From Zygaena filipendulae (lineage: Eukaryota; Arthropoda; Insecta; Lepidoptera; Zygaenidae), in NCBI GenBank assembly GCA_907165275.2, contig OU015675.1:4915501-4979500 (forward strand): a stretch of 64,000 bases of DNA. The letters run 5' to 3'. The position numbers and the translations under genes are program-made. Positions 11,501 through 20,873 of this stretch are shown one piece after another. The notes beneath the pieces are model-generated. The model was not told the DNA's origin. It made no database searches and saw nothing but the letters and a program-made list of their open reading frames with translations. Position 1 is the stretch's first letter. Every line of letters starts with the position of its first letter.

Positions 11501-14500
11501 ACTATAGACTGTATACCTACCAACACCAATTAACTGAGACTTGTGGCCTCTGGCTAGATCTTATCGTTATAATCATTATAAATGCAAATGTGACTTTGTT
11601 TTAATATGATTTTGTTATAAAGGTACTCTATGTTTCATGCGAGTTCATCTGCGATAATTTCGGAGTTTCCACGGGAATTCCGGGGTAAAAGTACCCCATA
11701 AAATACCCTATATGTCTCTTTTTGTATCCCTGACGAGTATACAAAGTTTAATAATGATTGGTTGAGTAGTTATAACGTGAAAAGGTAACAGTCAGAGTTC
11801 CTTTTGTATAGTATATGGATGAGTCACACATTCGAAAAGTATTACAAATACGTTCTTGATCGGTAAATTTGTACATTTTTTTTCTTCAGATCCTACTCCT
11901 AGAAGCTGGACCGGAGGAACCAGATGTGACGAGTGTACCAGCCCTCGCTCCCACTCTAGCCAGTTCAAGTATAGATTGGATGTACCGGACTCAACCCGAA
12001 GAGTTGTCGTGTAGATCACAAAGAGGTCATACTTGTGCTTGGTTTAGGTAAGGATTTGTCAAATATTCTGTGCTACTTTCTTTAGATACTTCAAATTAAA
12101 AGGAAGATCCATCTGCATGGAAGAAGAATCTGACTTGGACATCAAAAGAGTAGGAAAATCCCGTTTTGGTGTTACATAACAAGTTCGTCACGGATAAATA
12201 TATTTGGTGTAAAATAAAATATTATATAGGTATTTCATGAAGGAAAATGAAAACCTAAACTTTTTACCAACTTATTTAATTGAATTTTCATTATTTTACA
12301 TTATTCAATTGAGTTAAGTGTTGTTATCTTTTATATTTAACGCTTTAAATGTACAAGACCAGAGTGAACAGTAATTTAACTGACAGATATTAAATATATA
12401 AATATAATATGAAAATAAAATAATATAAATTTTAAACATACCTATTTTACTACAAGAGTAAGTACACATTGGCTAATTGTAAATTCTAAAAACGTTAAAG
12501 AAAGGTTACAGAGAGAAGAAAATTACAAGCCGCATCTCATTAGTATACTAAAATAGGTTTAAAATTCAGGTAAATGTATAATAAAATTAGCGAAAAGACG
12601 AAAGAAGAAAATTTACTCAATTAGTCAATTATAAGGCAACGTGGATAATAAATTACTGTAAGATGTAAAAAGAATAAAAAGAATATCTCACATGTACATA
12701 CATTGAAATACATTTAATTAAAATGGGCTGGTTGACAAAAGACGGTAGGCAAGTATATAATTTACGAATGCTTTCATTATTCAATTTGCGTATAGATTAA
12801 ACATACATATGTAGGTACATATTCGTAATTTTGTCAATGACTTTACATTATCGTCTCGTAGCTGAATTAATTAGTATAATTGCGAATACAGTACGAATGT
12901 CTTGTGAACAATCAAGAAACTTTATTCATTAGGCAAAAACACGTTGGGTTAATGTTCTAGAGGAAATTTTTGGGGAAATTCACCATACAGAGTTGTAAGA
13001 ACAATACTGTCTTGTAACACAACGTATCTTGTGAGTTTACTTGATCTTATTAAATTAACTAGCTGTCCCCCGCGGTTTCACCTACGGTAATTTCAGAGTT
13101 CCCGCGGGAATTCCAGGATAACATATAGATATAAACCTTTAACCTTCCTCATGAATCACTTTACCTATTGGTGAAAACCGAATGAAAATCCGTTGCGTAG
13201 TGTTAAAGATCTAAGCACACATAGGGATAGACAGACAGCGAGAAGCGACTTTGTTTTATACTATGGAGTGATACATTAGCCTGCTGCGGTTTCACTTTTG
13301 TGAATTTCGGTATTAAGAGTAAGGTATCTTAAAGGTTTAGATTAAATTTTTTACTGAATAACTAATTACAGGAGGGACAAGAGGAATGAGCCGATGGTAC
13401 AACAGCGTTTTGATAATACTGACTATCCCCCGTGGATTCACTCGCGTTATATTCGAAGTCCCCGCAGGAATTCCGGCGCAAAAGACGTACCTATCTCATG
13501 TCCTTTTCTGTACCCCTGACAACGTGTATGCAAAATTTCATGATCATCGCGCATTTGCATTTATAATTAATAATAGTTAGCATGTACTTGGGTGATGACG
13601 TGTTGTTTTGATACTTGCTCACATCAAAGGACTACCATGATGAAGCACTCGACACGATAACAAAGGATTAATTTACGATAGACTGACTGATGTTTGATGT
13701 CATTAAAAATCCATATGACTAGACAAACTAATTATTACATCACTCAATATGAGCCGATGAATATGGATGACTAAGTATATAGGGGTAATATGATTTTGGC
13801 AGTATTTTGTAATTGTATATTGACGTTTATTTACACTTTGACATTTACTTATACTTATTGAAATTTACCTGACGATCACTTTATCCTTTGACATATTATA
13901 ATTTGATGTAATTTTGGATCTGATAATGTGAAATAAATAAATCTAATCTAATTTATTAAATTTTTATTTTTAAATATCACTAGAAACTTCAAACAATATG
14001 TATCAAAGTTACATTCGTTTTAGTGATACTGCTTTTGCCGTCATCGGATCGAAATAAGTTTGTGTGGTACTGATCAAAGTATCCCTAGATTCAAACCACC
14101 CGCGTCTTTTTCACCCAAAAACGAAACGGATGCGTGAAAATTAAAACTCGACCTTATTCCTTTAAAATTTTAGTTTGATATAACTACCGCTCATGTACTC
14201 GATCGCACTCAAATGTTTTTTAGTTGGTATCGAATACTGAATACCCTCCTTCAATACTTCGTTCATTTAGATTTACACCCTGTATAAGTCACATACGATA
14301 CTGACGATACTACAAATGACATTTGGTAAAGGTATGGCCATTTTCTAGTAAGAAGTGCCCAGCTGTTAGAAAAAGATATATTTAGTCTCTATATATCTTC
14401 TGCCACAGTGAAGCTTATTGTTCTTCGAATTTTATGTTTCAGAGGGAAAACAATGGGAGGATCAAGTGCTATCAACTACATGGTGTATATGAGAGGAAAT

Positions 14501-16239
14501 AAAAGGGATTACGATGAATGGTCCGAAATGGGAAACCACGGTTGGAGCTATAGAGAGGTACGTTACTTTAAACACTTGGTTACTTTAACCACTTGTTTGG
14601 ATGATTGTGTTCAAATATTTGAATATTTGGATGTTTGTGACTCAAAGATAATTTGGCACACAGAATATGTCCTGGATTAACATTTAAAATACTTACTTTT
14701 TACTGTAGTAGAGCAAAAATTTTTCGGGAAAAAATCGAAATAAATGCAAGCGACACCGCAAGCATCAGTTAAAAAAAAATTATAACTATATTGAATAATT
14801 GATAGTGACAAACTGCTTATAAACTTTTTAGCCTGGAAACTAATCATATTATAATTAACTTAATTATATTCATGACATAAATTAATTCGAGTTATGTATA
14901 ATAATTGCTTCAGGTGCTACCTTATTTCAAGAAAGCAGAAAACAACCAAGACATTGAGGCCCACGATAAATACCATCACTCAGTCGGTGGACCTTTGAAT
15001 GTAGAGAGATTCCCTTACATCGACTACAACACCATGATGATAGTACAAGCTTTCAGAGAAAAGGGATTGCCTGTAACTGATTTCAACGGCGAAAAACAAA
15101 TCGGCACAGACATAGCACAATCTACATCCACACACGGAAAAAGGATGTCCGTCAATTCTGCTTACATTAGACCGATAAGACATAAAAGGCCAAATTTAAA
15201 AATAATAAGTGATGCATTTGTAATGCAAGTAGTGATAGATCCTATAACAAAAGTTGCACTTGGTGTAAAATATATTCAAAATGGGTTGCCTTACACTGTT
15301 TATGCTAAAAAGGAAGTTATTGTTAGCAGTGGTGCTATAAATTCACCGAAATTACTTATGTTGTCTGGTATTGGATCTAAATATCATTTAGAAAGTTTAA
15401 ATATGCCAGTACTGTCCGAACTCAAAGTGGGTTTCAATCTTCAAGATCATGTAACAACCGATGCTCTGGTTATCGCTCTGTCTAACAAAACATCTACTTT
15501 AATTAATGGTCATCAGCTAATAGATGAAATTTATAGGTATCACAACCAAAACTATATGAAAAATGGTCCACTGGCTTCGACTAGCACATTAAATAGTGTG
15601 GCATTTATCAATACCAAATTTCCTTTTCATGATGTACCTGACATACAATTTCATTTTGACGGCAGAAACGTTAAGGATTTCTACTCAGATCCAACCACCT
15701 ATCTAGCTACTAACATATTCCCTTTAGCTTTCTACGATGGTATATCAGCTAGACCATTACTGTTAACTCCCAAAAGTAAAGGATATTTACTACTTAATCA
15801 TACTGATCCAATTTTTGGACCACCTTTGATATATCCAAGATTTTTCAGTGAAAAAGAAGATTTGGATACTCTAATAGCTGGGATACAATACGTCGTTGGT
15901 TTAGAAGAAACTGAAGCGTTTCGGCTTAGTGGAGCTACCTTTATTAAAACACCTATACAAGGATGTACCGAGCATTTTTGGGGTACTTATGACTATTTCG
16001 CTTGTATCCTTATTCAATACACTTCCACAATATACCATCCGACTGGAACGTGTAAAATGGGACCTAAATGGGATAAAGATGCTGTTGTGGATCCCAGATT
16101 GAGAGTTCATGGGATCAATAGATTAAGAGTAGTTGATGCTTCGATCATGCCCACAATAGTTAGGGGTAACACAAACGCTCCTACTGTAATGATTGCTGAA
16201 AAAGCATCGGATATGATCAAAGAAGATTGGTTATCATGA
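1952..16239 (+). CDS. GMC oxidoreductase, glucose dehydrogenase-like (gene 1), four coding exons
   Basis: Coding exons are 1952-2566, 11890-12047, 14443-14557 and 14914-16239, joined at GT/AG sites in phases 0, 2 and 0, giving 737 aa. The family uses FAD to oxidise alcohols or sugars, often passing electrons to quinones; the substrate here is unknown. Visible features: dinucleotide-binding GAGSAG (186-191), LLLEAG with the ribose-binding Glu at 210, [11 protein letters not shown] (259-269), the GMC signature [15 protein letters not shown] (436-450), and a [17 protein letters not shown] pair giving His671 and Asn717 as the likely catalytic residues by family alignment. About 180 residues precede the FAD fold, far more than usual; they contain a Cys-containing hydrophobic segment (about 23-39), a conserved acidic motif (145-161) and RRKR at 171-174. 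The ATG at 1952 is preferred because it aligns with gene 2 and has AAC before it. A tandem paralogue follows 4 kb downstream. Confidence 0.93.
2870..3092. mobile_element. Small inverted-repeat element inside the 597-bp unit (copy 1)
   Basis: Begins AGTAGATTATACACC and ends with GGTGTATACTCTACT, which reads AGTAGAGTATACACC on the other strand. Similarity extends imperfectly to about 30 bp (GGGATAAA...ACTGT). No transposase frame. A second copy lies at 3467-3689 in the second unit. Confidence 0.55.
3467..3689. mobile_element. Small inverted-repeat element inside the 597-bp unit (copy 2)
   Basis: Identical to 2870-3092, carried by the tandem duplication. Confidence 0.55.
4443..4688. mobile_element. 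Foldback/MITE-like element
   Basis: Terminal inverted repeats of about 37 bp with few mismatches: the left arm contains GTAGATAAGCAATAACATG and the right arm, on the opposite strand, ATAGATAAGCAATAGTGTG, both followed by TTAACCCA. The centre is AT-rich and non-coding. Two direct copies of aaattacacccag-like sequence flank the left end. Confidence 0.6.
5288..6006 (-). mobile_element. Retroposon of shared-tail family B, with internal insertion
   Basis: On the minus strand it starts near the motif reading gcggattct/acattgaatatt and ends with the tail beside AGCTAG. It matches 35370-35673 over most of that element. About 160 bp starting with TTTATTT repeats (5688-5850) is absent from the other copy and looks like a second insertion. 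No coding capacity. Confidence 0.65.
6755..7010 (+). mobile_element. Retroposon of shared-tail family C, tail missing
   Basis: Reads like 17651-17910 and 46407-46655 (ctgtttgttcc, followed by ggaccgattttaacg and aagtaacttaggct) but stops before the GGTGAAACCGC tail. The following 300 bp to about 7340 are AT-rich with no recognisable content. Confidence 0.55.
7340..7561. other. Non-coding stretch, probable repeat of unknown type
   Basis: Less AT-rich than its surroundings, with no open frame of note and no second copy noticed in the window. Nothing further can be said. Confidence 0.3.
7562..7833 (-). mobile_element. tRNA-derived SINE (family T1), copy 1
   Basis: On the minus strand the 5' head carries an RNA polymerase III A box TGGCGCAGAGG (7812-7822) and B box GGTTCGATTCC (7768-7778), so the head derives from a tRNA. 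The 3' end is an (ATT)n run at 7562-7584. Nearly identical to 39120-39407, and a tail fragment lies at 29072-29138. Confidence 0.85.
8040..8505 (+). repeat. Interspersed repeat R4, copy 1
   Basis: Matches the reverse complement of 41535-41905 in two blocks: one with repeated ctaactctac motifs (about 8040-8260) and one with gtcttggcgggggcac (about 8410-8505). About 130 bp at 8265-8395 has no counterpart and is an insertion here or a deletion there. No coding frame. Element class unknown. Confidence 0.65.
8757..8937 (-). mobile_element. Diverged shared-tail retroposon fragment
   Basis: Minus-strand copy with worn GGTTTCACCCGCG-type tail (gcacttcacgcggatgaatttc at its left edge) and the gattccctcgagaatttcgag core. 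Confidence 0.5.
9496..9567 (+). mobile_element. Shared-tail retroposon, 3' end only
   Basis: Contains ggaattcctgcgggaac followed by a diverged GGTGAAACCATGAGGAACAG tail ending in AGCTAGT. Confidence 0.65.
9661..9848 (+). mobile_element. Poly(A) retroposon P1, copy 1
   Basis: Shares gtcgccaagcacctaacggt, ccatgggcggcggta and gtttgc...atgacat followed by A-rich sequence with 45559-45799 (same strand) and 36023-36256 (opposite strand). The A-rich end suggests a retroposed, 5'-truncated element. It seems inserted in a worn shared-tail retroposon (about 9615-9660). Confidence 0.65.
10882..11173 (-). mobile_element. Two adjoining shared-tail retroposon fragments
   Basis: Two minus-strand tails, at about 10882-10940 and 10985-11173, each with cgcgttaatttcgga-type sequence. 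The second runs through the gacaacatgtatgcaaaa core. Confidence 0.6.
11636..11790 (-). mobile_element. Shared-tail retroposon just before gene 1 exon 2
   Basis: Minus-strand copy: gataatttcggagtttccac, then tatacaaagtttaataatga and gattggttgagtag. It ends about 100 bp before the splice acceptor at 11888-11889. Confidence 0.6.
11890..12047 (+). CDS. Gene 1 exon 2
   Basis: Follows acceptor TTCTTCAG, begins ATCCTACTC ([12 protein letters not shown]), and ends with the first two bases of an Arg codon (WF-AG) before donor GTAAGG. Length 158 nt, same as in gene 2. Joined to exon 1 it restores KWK-ILLLEAG, the second FAD-contact strand of the Rossmann fold. Confidence 0.93.
13058..13267 (-). mobile_element. 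Shared-tail retroposon in gene 1 intron 2
   Basis: Minus-strand copy beginning CTAGCTGTCCCCCGCGG and ending with gacagacagcgag and ttttata. A worn second tail follows at 13272-13315. Confidence 0.7.
13423..13545 (-). mobile_element. Shared-tail retroposon fragment in gene 1 intron 2
   Basis: Minus-strand tail (atcccccgtggattcactcg) followed by the ccgcaggaattccgg and gacaacgtgtatgcaaaatt core, ending inside the element. Confidence 0.6.
13830..13953 (+). mobile_element. 3' end of a truncated LINE (family L2) in gene 1 intron 2
   Basis: Shares gacgatcactttatcctttg, acatattataatt and a final (TCTAA)n-type tail with the LINE at 37557-38420. No coding part remains. Confidence 0.7.
14443..14557 (+). 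CDS. Gene 1 exon 3
   Basis: 115 nt after acceptor TTTCAG. Its first base completes Arg258. It encodes [19 protein letters not shown] and [12 protein letters not shown] before donor GTACGT (phase 0). This is the FAD-pyrophosphate-side GMC motif region. Confidence 0.93.
14914..16239 (+). CDS. Gene 1 exon 4: rest of FAD domain and substrate domain
   Basis: 441 codons plus stop after acceptor GCTTCAG, starting [11 protein letters not shown]. It holds the second GMC signature (436-450) and the C-terminal catalytic segment with His671 and Asn717. The final ~200 nt are almost identical to gene 2. The stop is TGA at 16237-16239. Confidence 0.94.
   Translation: MLPYFKKAENNQDIEAHDKYHHSVGGPLNVERFPYIDYNTMMIVQAFREKGLPVTDFNGEKQIGTDIAQSTSTHGKRMSVNSAYIRPIRHKRPNLKIISDAFVMQVVIDPITKVALGVKYIQNGLPYTVYAKKEVIVSSGAINSPKLLMLSGIGSKYHLESLNMPVLSELKVGFNLQDHVTTDALVIALSNKTSTLINGHQLIDEIYRYHNQNYMKNGPLASTSTLNSVAFINTKFPFHDVPDIQFHFDGRNVKDFYSDPTTYLATNIFPLAFYDGISARPLLLTPKSKGYLLLNHTDPIFGPPLIYPRFFSEKEDLDTLIAGIQYVVGLEETEAFRLSGATFIKTPIQGCTEHFWGTYDYFACILIQYTSTIYHPTGTCKMGPKWDKDAVVDPRLRVHGINRLRVVDASIMPTIVRGNTNAPTVMIAEKASDMIKEDWLS
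16030..16232 (+). repeat. Near-identical 3' coding tract shared with gene 2
   Basis: 203 bp aligned without gaps to 23599-23801. Four differences are visible, one changing His to Tyr. Identity drops sharply on the upstream side and immediately after the end of the coding region, a pattern expected of gene conversion. Confidence 0.9.
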
Positions 16240-16343
16240 TCTGGTATCATGGTAATATCATATCTGGTCATTTTTTTTTAACTAGTTTTAGCGATTAAGT
16301 GGTGTGTGATTATTTTTATGAAAAATAAGAAAATGTATTATGT

Positions 16344-16349
16344 ATTAAA
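16344..16349 (+). terminator. Candidate polyadenylation signal of gene 1
   Basis: ATTAAA about 105 bp after the stop codon in AT-rich DNA. An AATAAA also occurs at 16589-16594, so the real cleavage site cannot be fixed. Confidence 0.35.
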
Positions 16350-16675
16350 TACTTGCTTTACAATTTAGGTATATTTTATAATTATTTTTATACTTACGTC
16401 ATAACGACATTTATATCATTTCATTATTATTAGAAAAAAATATTACAGGCTGTTTGGTACATGTGTTTATTCATTCATAAAATTATTAATATATACAATA
16501 ATTTTACGCTTAGAAATAATTACTTACTTAGAAATTTGATTTTATTTATATGATCTATTTCAATTAAATTAAGTCATTATAATATGCAAATAAAATTCAA
16601 GTTCTTCTTGTGACACAAATTAACAAATAAACCAACTAGGTGAAATAAAATAATTGTTGAATGAATGCCATACTT

Positions 16676-16750
16676 TCTGTTTCTAAATATTTTTTTTATT
16701 GTACTGTTTGTGGTGTTCAATAAAGTGTTTTTCATTTTCATTTCATTTCA
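16676..16750 (+). mobile_element. LINE tail fragment
   Basis: Short segment with gtggtgttcaataaagtg followed by repeated CATTTT units, like the 3' ends of Jockey/CR1-type LINEs. Adjacent sequence up to 17640 is AT-rich with no gene seen. Confidence 0.45.
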
Positions 16751-17650
16751 TAATTTAATTAATTTTCCATTTTGTAAGTCTTGAATAACATCAACGATTT
16801 TTTGAAGTGTGAAATCAGATTGTGTGTTTTCAATTCAAGTATAATAATCATATCTTGGATCAAACAAAAATTTTAAAACTGATTCATACATAATATAATT
16901 AATTATAATTATATTAATTTATTTGGAATTATGAGACTGATGTTCCGAACTATAACATTTTAAGAAAAATTCCAAATCTGCCTCTGATTAAGCGCGAGGG
17001 TTAAAACTATAACGATACTGTTTTAATTTAACTGAATGTTACTTTAATTTAATTGTTAAATAAATTGAGAACATTGAAACAGACCGATTAGTACTAGTAA
17101 TTTTTACGATTAGTAATATGTATTTGAGTGTGTTTCCGTAATTATTGACAGCTCTTTATTCCAACAACCAATTGCGAATAATTTAAAAAGCAACACTAGC
17201 TGTTACCAAAGCATTTAGATGATGACAAAAGATGAAGCAAACTCGAGATCGAAACTGAACTTTGGACAAGCGATTTAATTTCATAAATCGAAAAGCGACT
17301 AGAACTCCTAACGGCGTGCGGCGTAACAACGCGACGCTAGTCTTGTGCAATATAACGACAATAGCGGCGTTAACTGTGACGTGACTGTATAAGTACTTTA
17401 ACGAATCGACCGACATTGAGCTATAGATTGCGTATAGTTGAATACAGAAGTACATTTTATATTAATGTAAAAAAAAACTAATTAATTATAACTATGTAGA
17501 TGTATGTTAAAAATGTAGATCTGAGCGAGTAGGTACGCTTAAGCTTAGATAAGTTCAAAAGATAAAATTATAATATGGTAATGCTAGGTAAATGCCTGCA
17601 CATTATGCCTTAATACAGATAAGTACCTAAATCACTTGAAAATTTTCAAA

Positions 17651-17910
17651 TCTATACAAATAAATATTTAAGTGTCTGTTTGTAATTTCAAATTAACAGG
17701 ACTTACATCAAAAACCAATTTTAAAAGCTTTCCCTGCCTGTCTGTCTGGCTGTTTGTTCCAGCTAATCTCTGAAACGGCTAGACCGATTTTGACGGAACT
17801 TTCTTTCATAAATAGCCAATGGTATAAGGAGTAACTTAGGCTACTTTTTATCCTGGAATTCCCGGGGGAATTCCGAAATTAACGTGGGTGAAACCGCAGG
17901 GACAGCTAGT
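17651..17910 (+). mobile_element. Retroposon of shared-tail family C
   Basis: Contains tgtctgtctggctgtttg, gacggaactttctttcat, ggaattcccgggggaattcc and a tail ending GGGACAGCTAGT. Related to 46407-46655 and 6755-7010. Confidence 0.75.
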
Positions 17911-19030
17911 TCTAAATATAATAAAACAAATGCACTATATTTGCGTCTGTCTGTGTATGTGTTAAATTATATTATTTTAAACTACGCAACGGATTGTTGT
18001 TTTTCATTGAATTTACAGAATTTCTTCCAAGAGATTTCCTGAAGGAAACTTAAAACTCAGGCTGGTGTAACCGCGGGCACAAGTTAGCTAGGTATAGTCT
18101 ACACACTACACAGTCATGATAAGAAATAAAGTTTGTGAGTTTAAATATAAGGTGATCCACTAAACCGATTCTAAAAATGATTTCATTGTTAAGAAGCTAT
18201 ACAATATCGTTAAGTAACGAATTAATGAAACTTTTTAGAGTTCCCGAGGGAGACCCGAAACTCGCACGTTTGATACCACAAACCGAAACCGCTTTTTCAT
18301 TCAACTGTACATGCGAATCTATGCTATTAAAACTCTTGCCTAACTTTATCTTCGATATGAGCGTTGCAAAAATTTATTTCAGCTATATTTATTAAAGTGC
18401 AAAAAATCTTTCGATACCTCATGTATAATTGAATACTTTGAAATTGCAAAATTTTCTTAAACGCAATCTTTACTAGCACGTAGATATAATTTACGTAGAC
18501 TAGGTACCTATATCGTTTACGGTTGAGTGCGCTGGTTAAACAATGTGAACGAGTGTAATCTAACGCTTTTTTACAGGGTTACGGGTTTTTACGTGTGCCA
18601 ATGCCAGCGATTTCACCCACGCAAATTTCCTCTAGTTACTTAATATCCTCCGTATTATTGACCCCAGATATAAACAACACCTACGGGCCGAGTTTCAAGA
18701 TAATACCGTTCGTTGAATGATTAGCGATAACTATTGTGACCATCAGCGAACCAGGGGCCTCAGCCGCAGATAATAATAATATAATCCTTATACAACGTGT
18801 TAATGAATTAACTGAATACCTGATACACCCCATTTAAAAAAATAAACAATAATGTGATTAAAATATATTTTATGTCGAAAAAATGTATACTTTAAAAGTT
18901 ATTCAACATTAGTTTGGAGGTGACCTATCTACGAAATTCCAAGCGCTACGCCCGCGCCTACCGGTCCTAATATTTTTGCCGCGGCGTACGCGCCAAATAT
19001 TGTATTATAAATAATTTAGACATGGGCTGG
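17911..19030. other. Intergenic sequence between the two GMC genes
   Basis: Worn retroposon tails are visible near 18235-18270 and 18600-18640, and 18791-18825 resembles one arm of the foldback element at 19032-19247. No gene is supported. Confidence 0.45.
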
Positions 19031-19031
19031 T

Positions 19032-19247
19032 AAAAATGAAAAAATATAAACTATATTAAAACGTTGTGTGATCGATTCGCTAGTTGATTCTGAGCAAACT
19101 ACTTTCTAGTTTTCAGTTAGTTCAATAACACGTTGTATACATCGTGTTAATGAATTAACTGAAAACTAGAATGTACCTAATTTGCTCAGAAACAACTAGA
19201 AAATCGATCGCACTATGTTTTAATATAGGTTATATTTTTTCATTTTA
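19032..19247. mobile_element. Long-armed foldback element (about 216 bp)
   Basis: The two halves are near-complementary over about 100 bp: the left arm runs from aaaatgaaaaaatataaac through gatcgattcg to tagttttcagttag, and the right arm repeats these in reverse complement. It would fold into one long hairpin. No transposase; target duplication not certain. Confidence 0.75.
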
Positions 19248-19262
19248 GTTAATTTGTTACGA

Positions 19263-19409
19263 TTTAACTCAAAAACTACTGGACCAATTTTAAAAATTCT
19301 TCCACCATTAAAAAGCTACATTATCTGAGTAACATAAGCTATATTGTAATCCGGAATTCCCGCAGAAACTTTTAAATTATCGCGGGTGAAACCGTGCGGG
19401 ACAGCTAGT
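19263..19409 (+). mobile_element. Shared-tail retroposon fragment
   Basis: Contains aaaaactactggaccaattt and a tail GGTGAAACCGTGCGGGACAG ending AGCTAGT. Confidence 0.7.
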
Positions 19410-20094
19410 ATGAACATTTCTTACACTGCTACATTTCTGCACTGTTTTGGTCCTAAGAAGAAAATACACGTCCTTTTTTATCGGTATTCGGGTTAAAGAG
19501 CATTTATTCTCAAAGGAATATGCATTCGCTTATTTTGAAGTGATTAATGATATTATTACTACCTACGTAGGTGATTGAAAGAAAATTAATTTAAAATGAT
19601 AGAAGCAATAAGAAATTCCAGAGCAAATCTAAATACTCACAGTCATTACTAACAATAAGTATCTACCTAAATCACTATTTAATTAATTATATTTCTGAAA
19701 TGGAATATTGAAGAGTTCTTAAAAACTAAAACAATGAAGCACTAACATTTGCTTCTATGAGGTGATAAAGTTATTGTTCAATAGGAGTGGTTTTATTGAA
19801 GGTGAAATTCAAAGTCAAAATAATGTATGCAAATTTGGCCCATAATGTGGCTCTCTTTGACCTCAATAAAGTTACATTTATTTAGTATGAGTGATTTCGG
19901 AAAATTAAAAGTTAAACGTTAGAAATAGATAAGTATTTAATAAAACAGTAGGTAATTGAAGTAGATGACCTACTTTATGCATACTAAATTTTTGTCTTTA
20001 AATATCATGTTAAAAAATTTAATAGTGATGAAATCAAACCAAACAAATCATTGTTACCAAACGAAAGGCGACAATATTTATGGCATGATCATTG

Positions 20095-20100
20095 TCATTC
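20095..20100 (+). promoter_or_regulatory. Possible arthropod initiator of gene 2
   Basis: TCATTC matches TCAKTY about 100 bp before the start codon, a spacing similar to that in gene 1. A tatttat stretch lies about 20 bp upstream. Weak evidence. Confidence 0.25.
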
Positions 20101-20150
20101 CGTTACTGTCGACCGACGGTTAAACACACTGTTAAAGTCTTATCAATAAA

Positions 20151-20165
20151 ATGCGACGCGAGTGA
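20151..20165 (+). other. Very short upstream open reading frame in gene 2 leader
   Basis: ATG at 20151 followed by three sense codons and TGA, 33 bp before the main ATG. Parallel to the upstream frame of gene 1 but not similar in sequence. Confidence 0.4.
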
Positions 20166-20198
20166 CTTGAAAGTGCGAAGTGACTAAGTGCACCAAAA

Positions 20199-20873
20199 AT
20201 GGCCAGGTGGTCACCTCGAGACATCGGCCAGATATGTCCAGAACAGCATGCTCATTTGACTCAATGTTCCGAAACTGGATTCCTATTCTTGTCTCTCCTT
20301 GCTCAACTATTCGGCGATTCGAGGGATAGAAAAATCTCTTTTCCTGGATCCAATCCATATTCTCCACACACGTTGGACTACAGTTCAGCGTTTGGTGCGC
20401 CGTATTTCGTTCCAAGTGCCAACTTAGAAACCCGTTTTTTTGGGGCGGAAACTCATTTTCCTCTTGAACCGTTACCGCTTAATAATGAACTTAATACCAG
20501 GGACGTTCAAAATTTAGGACCAGCGCCTATAATATCACAAGGACTCGCTGCGAAACCGAGCTACGGAAATTCAGAAACATTATATTACTTGAATCCTAAA
20601 AATATTGAAGCCGATTACGCATTTCAAGGGTCGTTGCCGAGGTCAACATGGTACTATTCATCACCAGTTTTTGATTACAACTCTATAAAAAGAAATGATT
20701 TTGTTGATTCTGGAGCGGAAGGTTCTGAAAAAGTAACTATTTCAGCTAAATTAGATGACAATAATAGTAAAAGAGACAGGAGGTCTACTGAGGAATATGA
20801 CTTTATTGTGGTTGGTGCTGGTTCCGCAGGCTGTGTAGTGGCAAATCGTTTATCTGAAGTCAAAAAGTGGAAA
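20199..20873 (+). CDS. Gene 2 exon 1: N-terminal extension and FAD-binding start
   Basis: 225 codons starting [16 protein letters not shown] and ending EVKKWK before donor GTAAGTA (phase 0). Contains the conserved [20 protein letters not shown] segment, a long linker rich in Ser, Pro, Tyr and Asn, and [19 protein letters not shown]. Confidence 0.94.

Larger units (their letters stand above)
2567..11889 (+). other. Gene 1 intron 1 (9.3 kb), transposon-filled
   Basis: Bounded by GTAAGG and TTCTTCAG. It holds a 597-bp tandem duplication, an inverted-repeat element, retroposons of the shared-tail class, a tRNA-derived SINE and a poly(A) retroposon, listed separately. The matching intron of gene 2 is only 979 bp. 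No additional exon was recognised in it. Confidence 0.85.

Noticed and set aside
18177..18395. 72-codon frame between the GMC genes
   Set aside because: It overlaps a worn retroposon tail (gagttcccgagggagacccg) and has no similarity to known proteins.
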